Shown one piece after another: positions 26,381-50,189 of a stretch of 64,000 bases of DNA. The position numbers were made by a program, and so were the translations under genes. Each line of letters starts with the position of its first letter. The stretch's first letter is position 1. The notes beneath the pieces are model-generated. The model was not told the origin of the DNA. It made no database searches and saw only the letters and a list, made by a program, of their open reading frames with translations. The DNA comes from Cynocephalus volans (taxonomy: Eukaryota > Chordata > Mammalia > Dermoptera > Cynocephalidae): the NCBI RefSeq assembly GCF_027409185.1, contig NC_084463.1:157953869-158017868 (forward strand), written 5' to 3'.

Positions 26381-26839
26381 CAGGCCAGCGTCTGTTCTGA
26401 GCAGCCTGTGCCTGGTCTTCCTGTGTGCTTGAGTTATTTAAACTACGACCCTTGGATGCTGCCCCCTACCCACCTCACAGGGCATTCATGGAAAATAATG
26501 TTAAGTTCTTCCACACACCGCAAGCTATGTATTAGCTCTTACCATTACTAGCAGGTATTCTCTCCTTTCACTGGGATAGGTCTGGAATCTGGTCTCTAAG
26601 AATCAGGTAGTTACAAAGTCCATGTCACCACCCACCCTAACTGCTTTGGACCCTTCCCAGCTAGAAGACAGTCATCACCACAGAAAGCAGGCCAATAAAA
26701 TCAAAACTGAGGACAAGCCTCTGCTTCTGCTCTTTGACTTCTCTCCTATAAACTGACATAGAGCAGACAGAAAATACTCTGCTTCAACACAGCTACTCCC
26801 CTCAAGAACCCAGCACTCATAAAGTAGGCGGACAGGAAA

Positions 26840-26920
26840 GGGTTCAATGTTCAGTTTCCTTTAATGACCCCCATCTCCCTGAAGGGCAGGTGCAGGCAGC
26901 TAGGCAACGGCAAGAGATGT
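26840..26920 (-). other. EEF1G: EEF1G 3'UTR with ATTAAA poly(A) signal
   Basis: On the minus strand the stop codon (26923-26921) is followed by a short 3'UTR with ATTAAA at 26865-26860. Cleavage probably falls near 26840. A very short 3'UTR is usual for translation-machinery mRNAs. Confidence 0.75.
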
Positions 26921-29900
26921 TCACTTGAAGATCTTGCCCTGATTGAAGGCTTTGCCCATATGCTGGAAGGCCCCCTCCCAGGAAAAGTATTCTCGAACCA
27001 GCGTCTGGGTCTCCTCGCTGCCAGGATCCAGTTTCCGCCATGAATATGACTCATAGTCCACCTGCCAATCTGGACTCAGCTGAGGATAAAAAGCCAGCAA
27101 AGAAGTATGTGGTCAGGTTATCGGACACTGTCTCATACCCACTGTCTCACACCTGTGTTACTTCCAGCTCAGACACATGTCATCAGATCCCAGGACTCCT
27201 GTGAACATGATAGCTCCTTCCTGTACACATTCTTGAACTCTCCTGAATGCCCATCAGCCCAGGCATGAAACACTGTGCTTCCCGTATCCTTGCCCCACCC
27301 TAAGAGACTCCTCCCCCTCCACCTTCCTCACCGGAAAGGCAAGCTCCTGGCCTCGGAAGACCCAGACTCCAGATATGGAGCTGCTATTGTTGGTTCCAAA
27401 GAGGATGACACTGGCAAAGGCATTCTTCCTCAGCTTGTCCAGTCGCTGGAACATTCCTGAAGGGGCAAAGGAGAACATTCAGCCTTTGGAATCCAGTACC
27501 CACTATCTTGTTCTCCTTCCTCTTCCCAGACCCACCCTCTTCTCACCAGTGATGAGGTTGCAACTCATAAAGGTCTGGGTGAGCTCTTCAGGAAAGCGGT
27601 ACTCAGAGTACCACAGGGACCAGCCATCCTTATCAAAGTGTTCCCAAAAATATGGCAGCGCCACAGAGAGTGTGTCTTCGTTGGAGTACTTGCGCTTAAA
27701 TTCATCCAACACAAAGGTACTGAAAGAAGGGAGAAAACATAAGGTCAATAAGGAGAAGGTCCTACTCAGACAACAAAGGGTTGTCAAGGTAAGAGAAGCT
27801 GAGGTGTTTTACTTAAAATTTCCTGGTTTAGGGCCGACCCCGTGGCGCACTCGGGAGAGTGCGGCGCTGGGAGCACAGCAGCGCCACGGGTTCGGATCCT
27901 ATATAGGGCTGGCCAGTGCGCTCACTGGCTGAGCGCGGTGTGGGCGACACCAAGCCATGTGTTGCGATCACCTTACCGGTCGCAAAAAAAAAAAAAATTT
28001 CCTGGTTTAAAGGAAGCAGTTAGGGCACTGGCAGATGTGTATAACCTTATGAGGAAAGAGACTGAAGGGGTATGAAAAGAGGCCTAGGACACTTCCCTGC
28101 ATAAGTACGCTAGGCGCGTTGAGGGTGACGCCCAAAGGGGGCCCAGTGAGACTTGGCCCAGGAAGAGCATGGCTAATGCTGCCCCCAGGTGGAGACAGAG
28201 GACTTCTCTTTTTTCCTGTCCAGCACCTCCCTGCACTGTTTTCCATGAGCCTCGTTCAATCACTGACTCACCCAAGTCTCCACTCTCCAGGCCTCTTCTA
28301 GTTACACGCTATAACAAGCCTCCACCCCAAATCTCACACCCGTGTCTTTAGTCCCTCGATGTCCAGAAACAAGTCCAGATGCTGAAAACCCCTTAGGTTC
28401 AGGTTATCTTAGAAGCAATCTGGCACTGAGCCAAGAATGCCAGCATCAGTGTAGGAGAGGTCACTCCCTCTATGGTTGGGGTTCTATCCTCTTTCTTTCC
28501 AATTATAAAAATACATGCTGACTGAAGAAAATCACCTATGCCAGTAAACAGGATAATTAATATTTTATATACAGTCACGTACTGCATTAACAAGGTTTTG
28601 GTCAACAATGCAACTCACATAAGACTGTGGCTGGAGCGACCGTCTATACATACCATTATAGGCTAGGTGTGTAACAGGCTATACCACCTAGGTTTGTATA
28701 AGTACACTCTGATACTCACACAACAAAATCGCCTAACACCACACTTCTCAGAAGGTACCTTTGTCTTTAAGCAACTCATGACTATATTTTCTTCTGGCCC
28801 TTTTCCAAAGATGCAGCCATGACATATGCAGTTTTGTGCCTTACACTTTAATATTGAAACATACTATTAAGAATTTTTTGCAAGGGCTGGCCAGGTAGCT
28901 CAGTTAGAGCGCAGCCTTGTAACACCAAGGTCAAGGATTCGGATCCCTATACTGGCCAAAGAATTATTTGCAAACATTATGACTGTGCCCTAAATTATTA
29001 AACCCTAAATGTTAAACTGAATGTTTAATTGGTTCAATTATTCATTTGCATAAATACTGCCACAATGAGTATCATTATTTCATTAAATCCTTATAACAAA
29101 CCCATGAGTTACATTTACCCTTAACCTCCCTTTACAGATAAGGTTAAGTAGCGTGACTCCAAGGTTACACTGCAACAAAGCAGAGAATCTCTCCATTAAC
29201 CCTAGGTTCCAGGTTCCTTTCCAAATGCACACCAGAGACCACATGTGAGAAACCTTAAAACCTGAACTACCCAAAAAGTGGGACTGGGGATTTTTTCATA
29301 CTCTCCTTTATTTTTTTTATTTTTCTGGCAGCTGGCCAGTATGGGGATCCGAGCCCTTGACCTTGATGCTACAAGGCTGCACTCTAAACAACTGAGCTAA
29401 CTTGCCAGCCCACACACTTTCCTTTGTTATTCACAACCATGTGTCAACTTTTTTCCCAAGTGACCACAGGCTCCTGCAACAAGTTTGGCTTGAAAGTCTT
29501 AAAAGGACTATAACTAAACCCTGGACAAATGAGTCTTGGTCTTTGACGGCATCACCTTTGTGGTTAAAAATCCTGGGAGAAAGCATTTTTGGCAGGCAAG
29601 TAGAACATGACAGTAATGCAACAAATAGGCATTAATAAACATTCCCCCAAACATATAAGAAAATGCAAAGCTAATTAAAGATTTTAAGTTTACTGCCCAA
29701 TTTATTTTCTGCCCAGAGTACAGACCTACTTACTATACGTGACAATTAATTAACAGTGTCTGACTTGGGACAGCATGGTGCTGGTGACACCAAGGTCAAG
29801 GGTTCAGATCCCCATAGCGGCCAGCAGCCAAAAAAAAATTCCTGCTAATAATTAACAGTGTCTGTGTTACAAAAGCATATGTAATTTGGGTTAGTTATGA

Positions 29901-32900
29901 CAGCTTATTTATAAACACCAAAACTTCTGCTCATTCTTGACCTGCCCCTATGCAAGGCTCAAGGTAAATCACTTTAGTTCAAAAGAAATACATCTTTAAA
30001 GAGCTGCATCTGAGGGCCGGCCCATGGCTCACTTGTGAGAGCGTGGTGCTGACAACACAAAGTCAAGGGTTAAGATCCCCTTACCAGTCATCTTTAAAAA
30101 AATAATAATAATAAAAATAAATAAAGAGAGCTGCATCTGAAACATGCTTAGTCTTGTACAAACTGTCGGGGACTAAGAACCTTTAGCTACACTCCAAGGC
30201 ACTCTTGTTCACTGGTGTGGTATTTGTAATTTACAACACTCTGCACAGCTATTATCTCCATCACCAGTGCTGGTTTACCCGCTATCAAAACCACTACACA
30301 ACGGGGGAGCTCAAATGTGAACCCTAAGAGACCAAGGAGTGAAAGGATGAATGGCTTTGGGAATAGCAAAGCGAGTGGGCGGGAAAGTGGAGACAAAGAG
30401 GAGTTACAAAGCAAAATAACCAAAGAAAATATTTTTCTCATTTGCTTGAACTCCCAATAAAATGACTTAGGGCAGTGACTGAAGACTTGACAGCAGAGAG
30501 CTGAGCAAAAGCACTGAGTGTCCCACTTTTTTCACACCAAATATCCCTTGTATTACATGCTTTTCCCCAAGAACTCCTATATTTACTGAAGAGGATATAG
30601 ACGACCACCCCCATCCACCTACTTCCTTTTCTCCTCAGGGGTTCAACTCCCCCAACTTTGCAAACAATAAACTAGACAGATGCTATGTAGACACAAACAT
30701 CATTCTTTCCCTTAGTGAGCAATTTTTGCAGTCTGATTCATCAAAAAGAAAAAAGAAAAAAAGAAAAAAAAAAAAAATCAAAGGATCCTGCTATGATGTT
30801 GCGCTGCCCAGGAAAAGCCAGCCTTGCAGGGATGATGAGTGAGGCCCCTGCCCCTTCCTCCTGCCTTCTTCTTCACTGTGTTAGTTCTAAGACCTCAATT
30901 GCTCTTAATAAGCATGCTCAAGACCAATTTACCTCCACACCAAATTCTGTACCTGCCTCTTTCTTTACTAGAAACAGAGTTCCAATCTTCCCAAATACTA
31001 GATGCATTTGGTACTTGCTTTCTACTTTCAAAATTTGGCCAATTCTTGCCAAATAAGCTCAGGAAGTTGCTTTATTTGCAATTAAAACATATCTTTGAGC
31101 TTTGTATAGACAATCTAAAATTCGGGCCCTATGTTTGTGTGAAAGAGGCATACAGAGACGAGAACAGGTCTTCTTGGGTCTCATGCCCCCTACCCTCCAA
31201 TATCCTTACCTCTTGGGCAGGTGAGCAAAGGGGTCCTTAGCCTTGGGCTCAGCAGCCAGGGCCTGCTCACATTCATCCATCTCTTCCTCAGGAGCAGGGG
31301 CAGCTGCCTTTTTCTCCTCTTTCCGCTCAGCTTGGGGCTTCTGCTTCTCTTCCCGTGAGCCCTTCTCTTTCCGTGGGGTGTCCTTTTTAGGCTGGCTCTC
31401 GGCAAACTTTTTAGCTGGTGCAAAGGAATGGAGGAAAGTGAATGTCCTGCCTCTTTCCACATCCCTCCAAAACCAAGCAGCAAGCAGGCTAACAGAGGAA
31501 AACTGATGGATGAGACAACTAAGGAAACTAGGTTCCAGACTGCCCTGCTACCATTTTACTGTGTGTCCTGAGCAAGGACACAGTCCTCAGCAACAAACAC
31601 ATGCTACGTTGCAACTCTGTAAGCGCAAACTCTATGTAACAAATGAGAGTATGTGTACGTACAAAACGAATTTCACAAAGTATCAGTTACTACATGTGAT
31701 ACTCTACATTCTGCGGGTCCACATACCCCAAACATTAGACAGTAAACTGAGGGACTGACATGGAGCAAACCAGGCCCTGACCCTGGCCACATGCTTCTCT
31801 ATCTCCTCTGACTTACCATCAAACTGGGCCATCTTCTCACACAGTTTCACCTCCCCCAAGACAGCCCGGAACTGGGGCTGGTTAATGCAGGTGAGGAACC
31901 AGCGGTTGGTATTGGCGAAAGCCTGGCGGAAAGAAGGCTCCAGGACCTGCCAGGATGGAAGGGTAGAAACAAAGTCAGTGGAGGAAAAGGCCCTGAAGAG
32001 TTTCAAGCCACAGACTGAGAGTCCCTTTCCTTTCTCCACCCAAGCTCCAGTGCTCAGTTTCCTCTCAAATCCCACAGACAGAAATTCCGCACAATATCAT
32101 CTGCCCCTATTAGACTACTTCCCATTTCTTTTTCTAATCTTTTTTTTTGCAGTCCAGTCCAATTTAATGGATGCTTGAGTCCATCCTCCATTTACTACAC
32201 ATCTACATGGTAGGAATAATACTGAATGTCTTGCTCCTTTATAAAACCACTTCATGTCTATTGTTTTCAATCTTTCAAATTTCACAGGTTAATAAAATGC
32301 AAAAAAAAAAAAAAAAAAAGTTGGAAACAAGGGAGGGCTATCAAGTACTTACTTCGCCAAACAAGGTGACTGAAAACACTACAGGTACCTATTATTTACA
32401 CTGACTGTACTATACTATACACACACACACAATCATCAAACTTCAGAAAGTAAAGAACATTCAATGGCAGAAAAGTACAGCCAATTTAGAATAATGAAAA
32501 GTCCTTTAAATTAAACTTAAGATTCATGAGAAATTCACTTTTGTCATTTTTCATTTTGCCAAGATCAGAAGGGGAAAAAATCCTGTCATGAAGACAGAAC
32601 ACAGCAGTCAGGAGTGCTGGTTCTGCAGTACTTGGGTTCAAGTCCCACTCCACCACTTACTAGCTGCATGCCCTTGGGCAGGTTACATTTTTCCTCACTC
32701 ATACAACAGGTGTAGACTCACTGAGACGATCCCCGTGAGGCCCTTGGTACAGAGTCTGACTATTTTCTTTGCTATTATCATATTACTATTCTGGACCAGC
32801 ATGGCTCCAAGAGCTGCTGTCTGGAAACCAGCAAAATGTCATTCTTTTTTGACCCAATAATCTTGACAGTGAGTATTTCTACCCTCATTTTATAGATCAG

Positions 32901-35900
32901 AGGAGGAAAAAAAATGAGACTAAACGAATACATACACACACCCGCTTCTGCCTACATTAGTAAATAAAAAAGCCAAGTCTTGAACTTAGATCTGCCTCCA
33001 AAAGATCCTGATGCTGAAGCTACCCTCATCTGTGTCTTCACAACTAAGCACAACCAGGCTTCCCGAGAAATATGGGAACAAACTAAATATCTTAGCTGCC
33101 AAATAAAAACTAAGGGCAACAGCACCCAACTTCTGAGAAGGGAAAGCAGAGTCACGGTACTAAATCCTGCAGTTCCAACGGGGATTCCTATAACAGAGGA
33201 GCTGTTATCCAAGTCCTCATCAGAACCTGAACACTTGTCACTTTGCTTCTAATCCCCACCTACCCCTCCCAGATTTTTCATAAACCTAACCTGTTTATAG
33301 AGCCACAATAGGGTGCAGACAACTGTGATGTCAGCCAGCGTCACTCGCTCGCCCACCAGAAAAGTCCTCGTCTTCAGGTGAGCATCCAGCAACCCCAGAA
33401 TTCGCCTCACTTCCTCCTTTGCATTCTCAGTGGCCTATTGATTTAAAATAATCAAATTTATCAGTGGGTACCAATCCCTCTCCCTCACCCCCCTCCTACT
33501 AATAGAACTAAAGAAGCTATTTCACTTACTCAATCCTGGCTTGCCCCTACCCTCTTTCAATGGAGTCAGGTTCTAGGATCATTCCAAATGTATCACAAAT
33601 GAAGCTCTCAATGTTAAACTTCTTCATAGTCAGCCTGGCTTCATTTCCCACTGTATTGATGGTAACCATTTATCTTTAGATTTCAGAAGGAACCTTAGAG
33701 GTCTTCTAGTCTAACCATTTCCCTACTAGCAGATATCTTTCCTCTAACCACTCATAATTACAGACACCATCTCCACTGGATCTGACAAAGAACCCAGATA
33801 CCATCATCCGCCCACTGCTCCAAACTTATACCCCAAGATTACATTTTCTCATTGCCCACATATTCTTGGCATTTCCTTTTCTCAACCTATTTTATTTCTT
33901 ACTCCCCAACACTCAGGAACTGATGCCATCCCTGACCCTGGATTCTCCCCAAGTTCCAAGGCTTACCTGTTTGTTGTGGTGCATGATGCCCAAGGTGGGG
34001 AACACCCAAGTACTGGCTGGGGGCACTATGTCACTATCAGCAAAGCTCACCCACTGCACCACCTGGGCTGCTGCCTCTGGAGTACTTCCCCGCAGCTCCT
34101 CATTGCTCACTGCAGACACAACACAAAGGTCAGAACTTTGGGGTCATGCCAACACCAGTCCAGGTCCCTGAGAATTTCTCCTAGTCCACTCCAGCTCAGT
34201 CTCATTCTCTCCTACACCCCTCACCTCCAGATCCTCCCATTCCCATATATCCCTGAAAATTACCATAGTAGGCAATGGCATTGCTCTCAAACACACAAAA
34301 TCCATCATCACCCTCAAATGCTGGAACCTGGGGACAAAGCAAGAAAAAGGTAAAGTAAAACACACAGTAATTTCTCACTAGCCAATCTCAGGAACTGAAC
34401 TGTTTTAGAAAAAGTGTTTATATAAGGCTGACAACCCTTGCTATCCAAGCTTGATACTATCTGAAACTCAGGAACTAAAAATACTTCAACAACTTGGTAT
34501 AGCTTGCAATCTGAACTCACAATACCTGAACTAAGAAATCCAAGATTTAGGTATTTGGGATATTTGCATAAAATCCTTCAACCAAATAAGCAGAAAGCCA
34601 GAAACCAAGTCTCACATCAATGTTTGTATTACTGAAAGTATTACGGTGGGACCCCCATAGCACTTGATCTCCTCTACTCTTAGCATCGTTATTTACCTAT
34701 TCTTGTAAGCCCCTTGGGGTAAGAATCCTCCTAATAGATACTTGATACAGTTGCACTGAAAACACCTGGTCAAAATTCATCCTCTTTCCCACAAAGAAGC
34801 CTGTGAATTTTATAAAGTCACTGAATAATGCTGTATTATTTTTTACTTTTTACAAATATACGTCAATCTACAATTATCTCAACATAAATTTTTTTTTAAA
34901 TCACTGAAATGTGAAAGAAAATAACATGGGAAGGTCCCTTTTAAAGACAGAAGTCATCTCCAGAGTGATAGAGTCCTAAGGCTCCTTGGGTTCTCAGAAC
35001 CAAAGTCCCCTCTCCATTTCCCTACTCACCTTCCCAGCAGGAAATTTGCGGAGAAATTCAGGGGTGCGGTTGGTTTGGCCAAAGTGGAAGTGGGGTGGTG
35101 CGGAGAGTACGCGGACCTGAGCCCCACTGTACTGAGCAGCAATGAGGGCCTTGAAGGCTCTCCAGTTTTCGGGGTATGTGTACAGGGTCTATGTGACAAA
35201 AAGGGGGAAAATTTTAGTGTTAGTAGAAGGGTCGCAGTCCTGAATGCTTCATCCCAGGATGACTTTCCTGAGTAATCCCAATCTGTTCAACTCTGGTTGA
35301 AGCAAGTTCTTTAGTACCCGTCATGTGTAATCAGAGTCCTCTGAAATACCAAGAACAGACCAGACCTCCACACCAAATGCTAAATAAAGCTTGTTGACAG
35401 ATCTGACCTTCCCTAAGGACATCTCTAGAAGCATTCCCTTCCCCTCTAACATATCTCTCCAAGAAATCCAGAACTTCTAGCGCCATCAGACTCCACCTTC
35501 CTACAAATACACCGCTCCCTGCCCAGAGCGCTTCATTGATGGTTACTGAATGTCTGCCTGTTTGTCGACCAAGAGATTTCCAAGTTCCCCTCAGAACAGC
35601 CACGGAGATACCGAATGGCATGTCCTCTTCCTAAATCAAGTCTTCTAATAAGCCTGTCTTCCCTTGTCGCTCATAGCATCCCTCCGGTCCTGTCCCGCAG
35701 CGAGTGCCCATGGTGCTGCCTTCTTTAGTTAACCCGGCCAGTACTGTCCAACTGGGCTGACTTCACCGTACCGAGAGATTCCTCCTGCCCCTAAATCTCC
35801 TTCGGAGACTATCCCTACCCATGCCAGCCGTACTAGCCCATAAAGACCCTCCTCTTCACCCTGTCCCCGCTGCTGACCCACAAAACGGTTGTAAAAGTTC

Positions 35901-36219
35901 CGTCAACCCACCCGGATCCCACGTCTCAAAGCGACAGTGAGGCTGAACCTCGTTTTCGGGTTCCACATGGCTCAGACCCGGCGTCTCTTTTCTTCTCTAC
36001 CCCAGACCCTCCCACCTCTGGCCTCCGAGAACCCCAGCCTCAGTTCCCCTTCCAGGTCCTAGGAACCCTGTTCTTCAACAGTACGATTTGTAGACCCTGG
36101 ATCCACTCCCCACTCGGTTCCAGAACGTCTCTGGCGCCGACTGGCCTCGCTTGGGTAGAGGATGGCGGTGGATACGGTGAGCCGCATCACCGAGCCGGCA
36201 AACTTACCCCAGCCGCCAT
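26921..36219 (-). CDS. EEF1G: Elongation factor 1-gamma, complete, 10 coding exons
   Basis: Gamma subunit of the eEF1B complex, which recharges eEF1A with GTP; it anchors eEF1B-beta and its delta homologue. Exons in transcript order: 36219-36208, 35188-35030, 34327-34264, 34109-33967, 33434-33291, 31946-31817, 31414-31210, 27719-27547, 27456-27332, 27079-26921. These total 1,314 nt, giving 437 aa, the human length. The start is MAAG. Residues ~2-87 are the GST-N fold ([29 protein letters not shown]) and ~88-216 the GST-C fold ([32 protein letters not shown]). A charged Lys/Glu-rich linker ([20 protein letters not shown]) follows, then the conserved EF1G C-terminal domain (~276-437), ending QGKIFK. 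All splice sites are GT/AG. The intron between 31,210 and 27,719 carries at least five repeat insertions. It looks fully functional. Confidence 0.98.
27831..27997 (+). mobile_element. tRNA-Ile-derived SINE, dimer, in EEF1G intron
   Basis: Two tRNA-like units joined at the GGATCCTATATAGGG junction; the second ends CTTACCGGTCGC plus an A-tail. Flanked by direct repeats AAAATTTCCTGGTTTA (27815-27830 and 27995-28010). Young, with a near-perfect duplication. Confidence 0.93.
28572..28784. mobile_element. Degraded Tigger/Tc1-mariner-like DNA transposon remnant
   Basis: Begins CAGTCACGTACTGCATTAA and ends with an imperfect inverted copy (TTAAGCAACTCATGACTA). Both ends are flanked by TA, the target of Tc1/mariner elements. 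The family name is from memory and uncertain. Confidence 0.5.
28884..28959 (+). mobile_element. tRNA-Ile-derived SINE, monomer, in EEF1G intron
   Basis: Core GGGCTGGCCAGGTAGCTCAG with B box GGATTCGGATCC and no A-tail. Flanking near-identical AAGAATTTTTTGCAA / AAGAATTATTTGCAA indicates a target-site duplication. Confidence 0.85.
29305..29412 (-). mobile_element. tRNA-Ile-derived SINE, monomer, in EEF1G intron
   Basis: T-rich start, then the reverse complement of the core (GCTGGCCAGTATGGGGATCC ... CAACTGAGCTAACTTGCC). Confidence 0.85.
29763..29838 (+). mobile_element. 5'-truncated tRNA-Ile-derived SINE, in EEF1G intron
   Basis: Starts within the A-box region (ACTTGGGACAGCATGGTGCT) and ends GGCCAGCAGCC plus A-tail. 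Flanked by ATTAACAGTGTCTG on both sides, so the truncation occurred at insertion. Confidence 0.85.
30014..30122 (+). mobile_element. tRNA-Ile-derived SINE, monomer, in EEF1G intron
   Basis: GGGCCGGCCCATGGCTCACT ... GTTAAGATCCCCTTACCAG with a degenerate A/TAA tail. Flanked by AGCTGCATCTGA on both sides. Confidence 0.9.
32595..32780 (+). repeat. MIR SINE fragment
   Basis: Forward MIR core (TTCAAGTCCCACTCCACCAC, TTACTAGCTGCATGCCCTTG) in an EEF1G intron. Confidence 0.75.
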
Positions 36220-36640
36220 GGTGATTCCGCAGAGAAAGGGGGAGGGGCTCTCGGCGCTGCCGCAAAGTAAGCCGCCAGGGAGAGAAGGGAGGGGGGAAGG
36301 GGAGAGCTGTGGAGAAACAGCAGCCGGAAAGCGAGGACGGCATAGAAGGCGCACGCACGACAGTCAGGTATCCCCTGGTGGGGGATTGTGAAAAGGAGGG
36401 GGTGGGGCCTGCTGGCCGGCGCGGGAAACTCGCGCCTGCTCACTGGCGCTCTTGACCGCCCCCCTCCCCCCCGGTGTAGCCAGCCAATCAGAGCCCAGAC
36501 GCGGAGGTAGACGGCGCGGAAGGGGGGCAACTGTGACAACCGCAGGGACAGGCCGCGCCTTCGCCGCTACGTGGCACAGCTGCGGGCCCTGCGCGCCTGA
36601 GCTCCCGGAGGCGTCCCCCTGCCTGCGGCCCGCCCAGGGC
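36120..36640. promoter_or_regulatory. EEF1G: EEF1G CpG-island promoter with 5'TOP-like tract
   Basis: A GC-rich block surrounds the first exon. Immediately upstream of the ATG the minus strand reads CCCCTCCCCCTTTCTCTGC (about 36247-36230), a C plus oligopyrimidine run. This is the form expected for a 5' terminal oligopyrimidine start site, which places elongation-factor mRNAs under mTOR/LARP1 control. The exact start base is inferred. Confidence 0.65.
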
Positions 36641-37440
36641 CAAGTGACCTGATGGTAGGTTCTGCCATGCCCCTCACGTGGTGGCTGTGAGAAACAGCTG
36701 CTGCGTGGAGGTGGCAGTTTGCTAAGTCCCTTCTGTTCCCGGTCCGGTTGTTTTCTGGAAAGAGATGTGTACCTAACAGGGGCCCAAATCTGAAACCTTC
36801 TGCAAAAGTGACGTTTGCTTACATTAAACCACTGGCAGCTCTGGGGTGTTGTTTCTGCGAGAAGAAATGGCACGGGACCTCAGGCCGCAACACAGGAGCG
36901 TCGGGACCGTGTTCTTCTACCTCTTGTCAGGGGGCTGGACTCTGCCCCCGGAGGGGCCGACAACCTAAGACAATGCAGTTCTGATGGGTTGCTTTTTACC
37001 CTTGTTCAGGTCTGAAAATCTCTTACCCAATTTAAGAACAGGATGAACTCTCCTGTTAAAGGAGGGAATGAAGAACCCTGAACTCAAATCTCCAACCCTG
37101 TCGCCACTCACCTGGGCCAGCAGGATAAATGTGGAGGTGAACTTGGTTCTTGTCTCACAAGTACTGCTTAACCCACCCACCCCTCCGTCATTCAGGAACT
37201 CATTGCGAGCCAGGTGCCAGGCACGCTACAGTCCTAGGCACTCCCTGCAAGTTGTGACAAGCTGTAGGAAGGAGTAGACTGCAGAGGTGGCCAGGAACAG
37301 GAGAGACCCATTCTAGGGTGGTCAGACAAGGCAGGTCTGAGAAGCTGCGTTAAGGTCTGGCGGAGGGGAGAGAGGAAAAAGAAGTACTGGGTGGAATGAA
37401 GATTATCATCAGGTGGAAATTAAAGGGAACTGGAGAGTAT
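36640..37440. other. Spacer between EEF1G promoter and TUT1 3' end
   Basis: About 800 bp with no exon-like structure on either strand and no recognised repeat. The two genes are in tandem (both minus), so this spacer separates the TUT1 poly(A) site from the EEF1G promoter. Confidence 0.5.
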
Positions 37441-37458
37441 TTGTATTAAACTAGCAGC

Positions 37459-37464
37459 TTTATT
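37459..37464 (-). terminator. TUT1: TUT1 poly(A) signal AATAAA
   Basis: The minus strand reads AATAAA here, only about 20 nt after the TGA stop at 37487-37485. No other hexamer lies nearby, so the predicted 3'UTR is about 45 nt. Confidence 0.75.
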
Positions 37465-37484
37465 ACCCTTTAAGGTCCATGTCT

Positions 37485-48810
<11,326 letters not shown>

Positions 48811-49259
48811 GCGCTTCTTCACCGGGAAGCAGAGACCCGCGCGGCTGCACCCTTAACCCCGTAATTACCCAGCGAATGAAGGCGGAGAAGGAGCATCTCA
48901 CAATCCTTTGACGCACGGAACCCAGGGCTGTGCCTGGGCTCCCAACCTCCCCAGGGCCGTTACTCTCTCCCTCTGTTCCCGGTCCTCCCACAAAACAGGT
49001 GTTCCGCCACCGCTGCTTAGCCCCGATTGGGGGCTCTGCCCCTTCCAATACCTTCCGGGCTCCACGAGGCCACAAACGGATCGCTGCGGGCACGGTGGGC
49101 CAGGCTCACCCCCACCGCAGTGGTGGGCTGCGTGGAGTGTCCTCACGAGGCACCAGAGCCACCGGCCCCCTTCAACGCAGTGCGACGGAACCTACCGTGG
49201 TGGCAGGAAGACACTGGAGGGGGAAAGAGCTGCTGACCCCCAGACTGGTACAGTGGTTT

Positions 49260-50140
49260 CTCCTGACTCCGCCGTGTGCAGGCACTTGTCAGGGAGAGAG
49301 TAAGGGCGTTGGGAGGCTGAGAGACAGGGTCCATAATGAGATAGAGGGTACTACCACATGGGTTAAGCAGCTCGTGCTGTGGTTATCAGCCCACAGCTTT
49401 GAACTGTGCAAAGAGCAGTGGACCTACGGCGAACATACCAAGACCTTGAGCAAATCACAACCGCTGAGGCTGTTCCTCACCTCTAATGAGGTGCCCGAGG
49501 GACATACAGCAGGCTGAACTTCTTGTTCTCTCCTAAGGTATTTCTCCTATTGGACCCAGCTCAGGCATCTAATCTGTCTCCCAAACCTTAAAAATGCAAG
49601 AAACAGCACTGCAGTGGACCCCATTATCAAGGCAGTTGCTGAGGCTGGTTTTGAGGATCCTGAAGCAGCAGTCTGTATAAGTACACCACAGAGCCAGGTT
49701 GCAAGATCCTGCTGTTCTCCCACTCCCACCAAGGGGGGGGCTACATCTTACCCTAGCTGCTAGCAACTTCCAGAATCCCTAAGTAAACAGGAGAGGAGAA
49801 TAAGAGTTGGGAATTAGAGGAAGAAGCACTCTCATGACCACCTCCTATGGAGGCCACCAGCCGTCTAGGGAACCAGCTCATTCCAACTGCTTTGAATGAA
49901 TCTGGGTCAGGATGGTGCTTGGGCCAAAGCATCACTGGGAGTTGGGGGGCATCTGGGTCCCACAAGGCTAGCTGGAGCAGGCCGCCTCAGTCCAGGCAAA
50001 GCTGTTCCCAGGGCAAGCACCATCTGTACCTCCTTCATTGTCCTTTGTCCTTTATTTTCCCTCTCAGACAGCCCCAACACACACACAAACACACACACCC
50101 ATGGCAGAGAACAGCTGAGCCAGAAGAAGCTGAAGAAAAC
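49260..50140. other. Spacer between TUT1 promoter and MTA2 3' end
   Basis: No exon-like sequence or recognised repeat, apart from a short (AC)n at about 50081-50098. Confidence 0.45.
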
Positions 50141-50189
50141 AGCTTTTTATTTGTTACTATAAGAACCAATTACAGAATCCAAGGTTAAA

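Larger units (their letters stand above)
18400..26835. other. Intergenic region between AHNAK and EEF1G
   Basis: No convincing coding exon on either strand. It holds (TC)n/(CA)n at about 18910-18945 and an AT-rich stretch at 19090-19300. A sequence at 19290-19490 resembles an old L1 3' end (GTAACCACTGTTAACAG). It also holds one minus-strand SINE and several MIR fragments. A GC-richer patch near 22.1-22.6 kb might carry an alternative AHNAK 5' exon, but no splice structure supports this. Confidence 0.5.

Noticed and set aside
36452-37180. Small open frames between EEF1G and TUT1 suggesting another gene
   Set aside because: No homology recognised, no splice structure, and the known gene order has none here.
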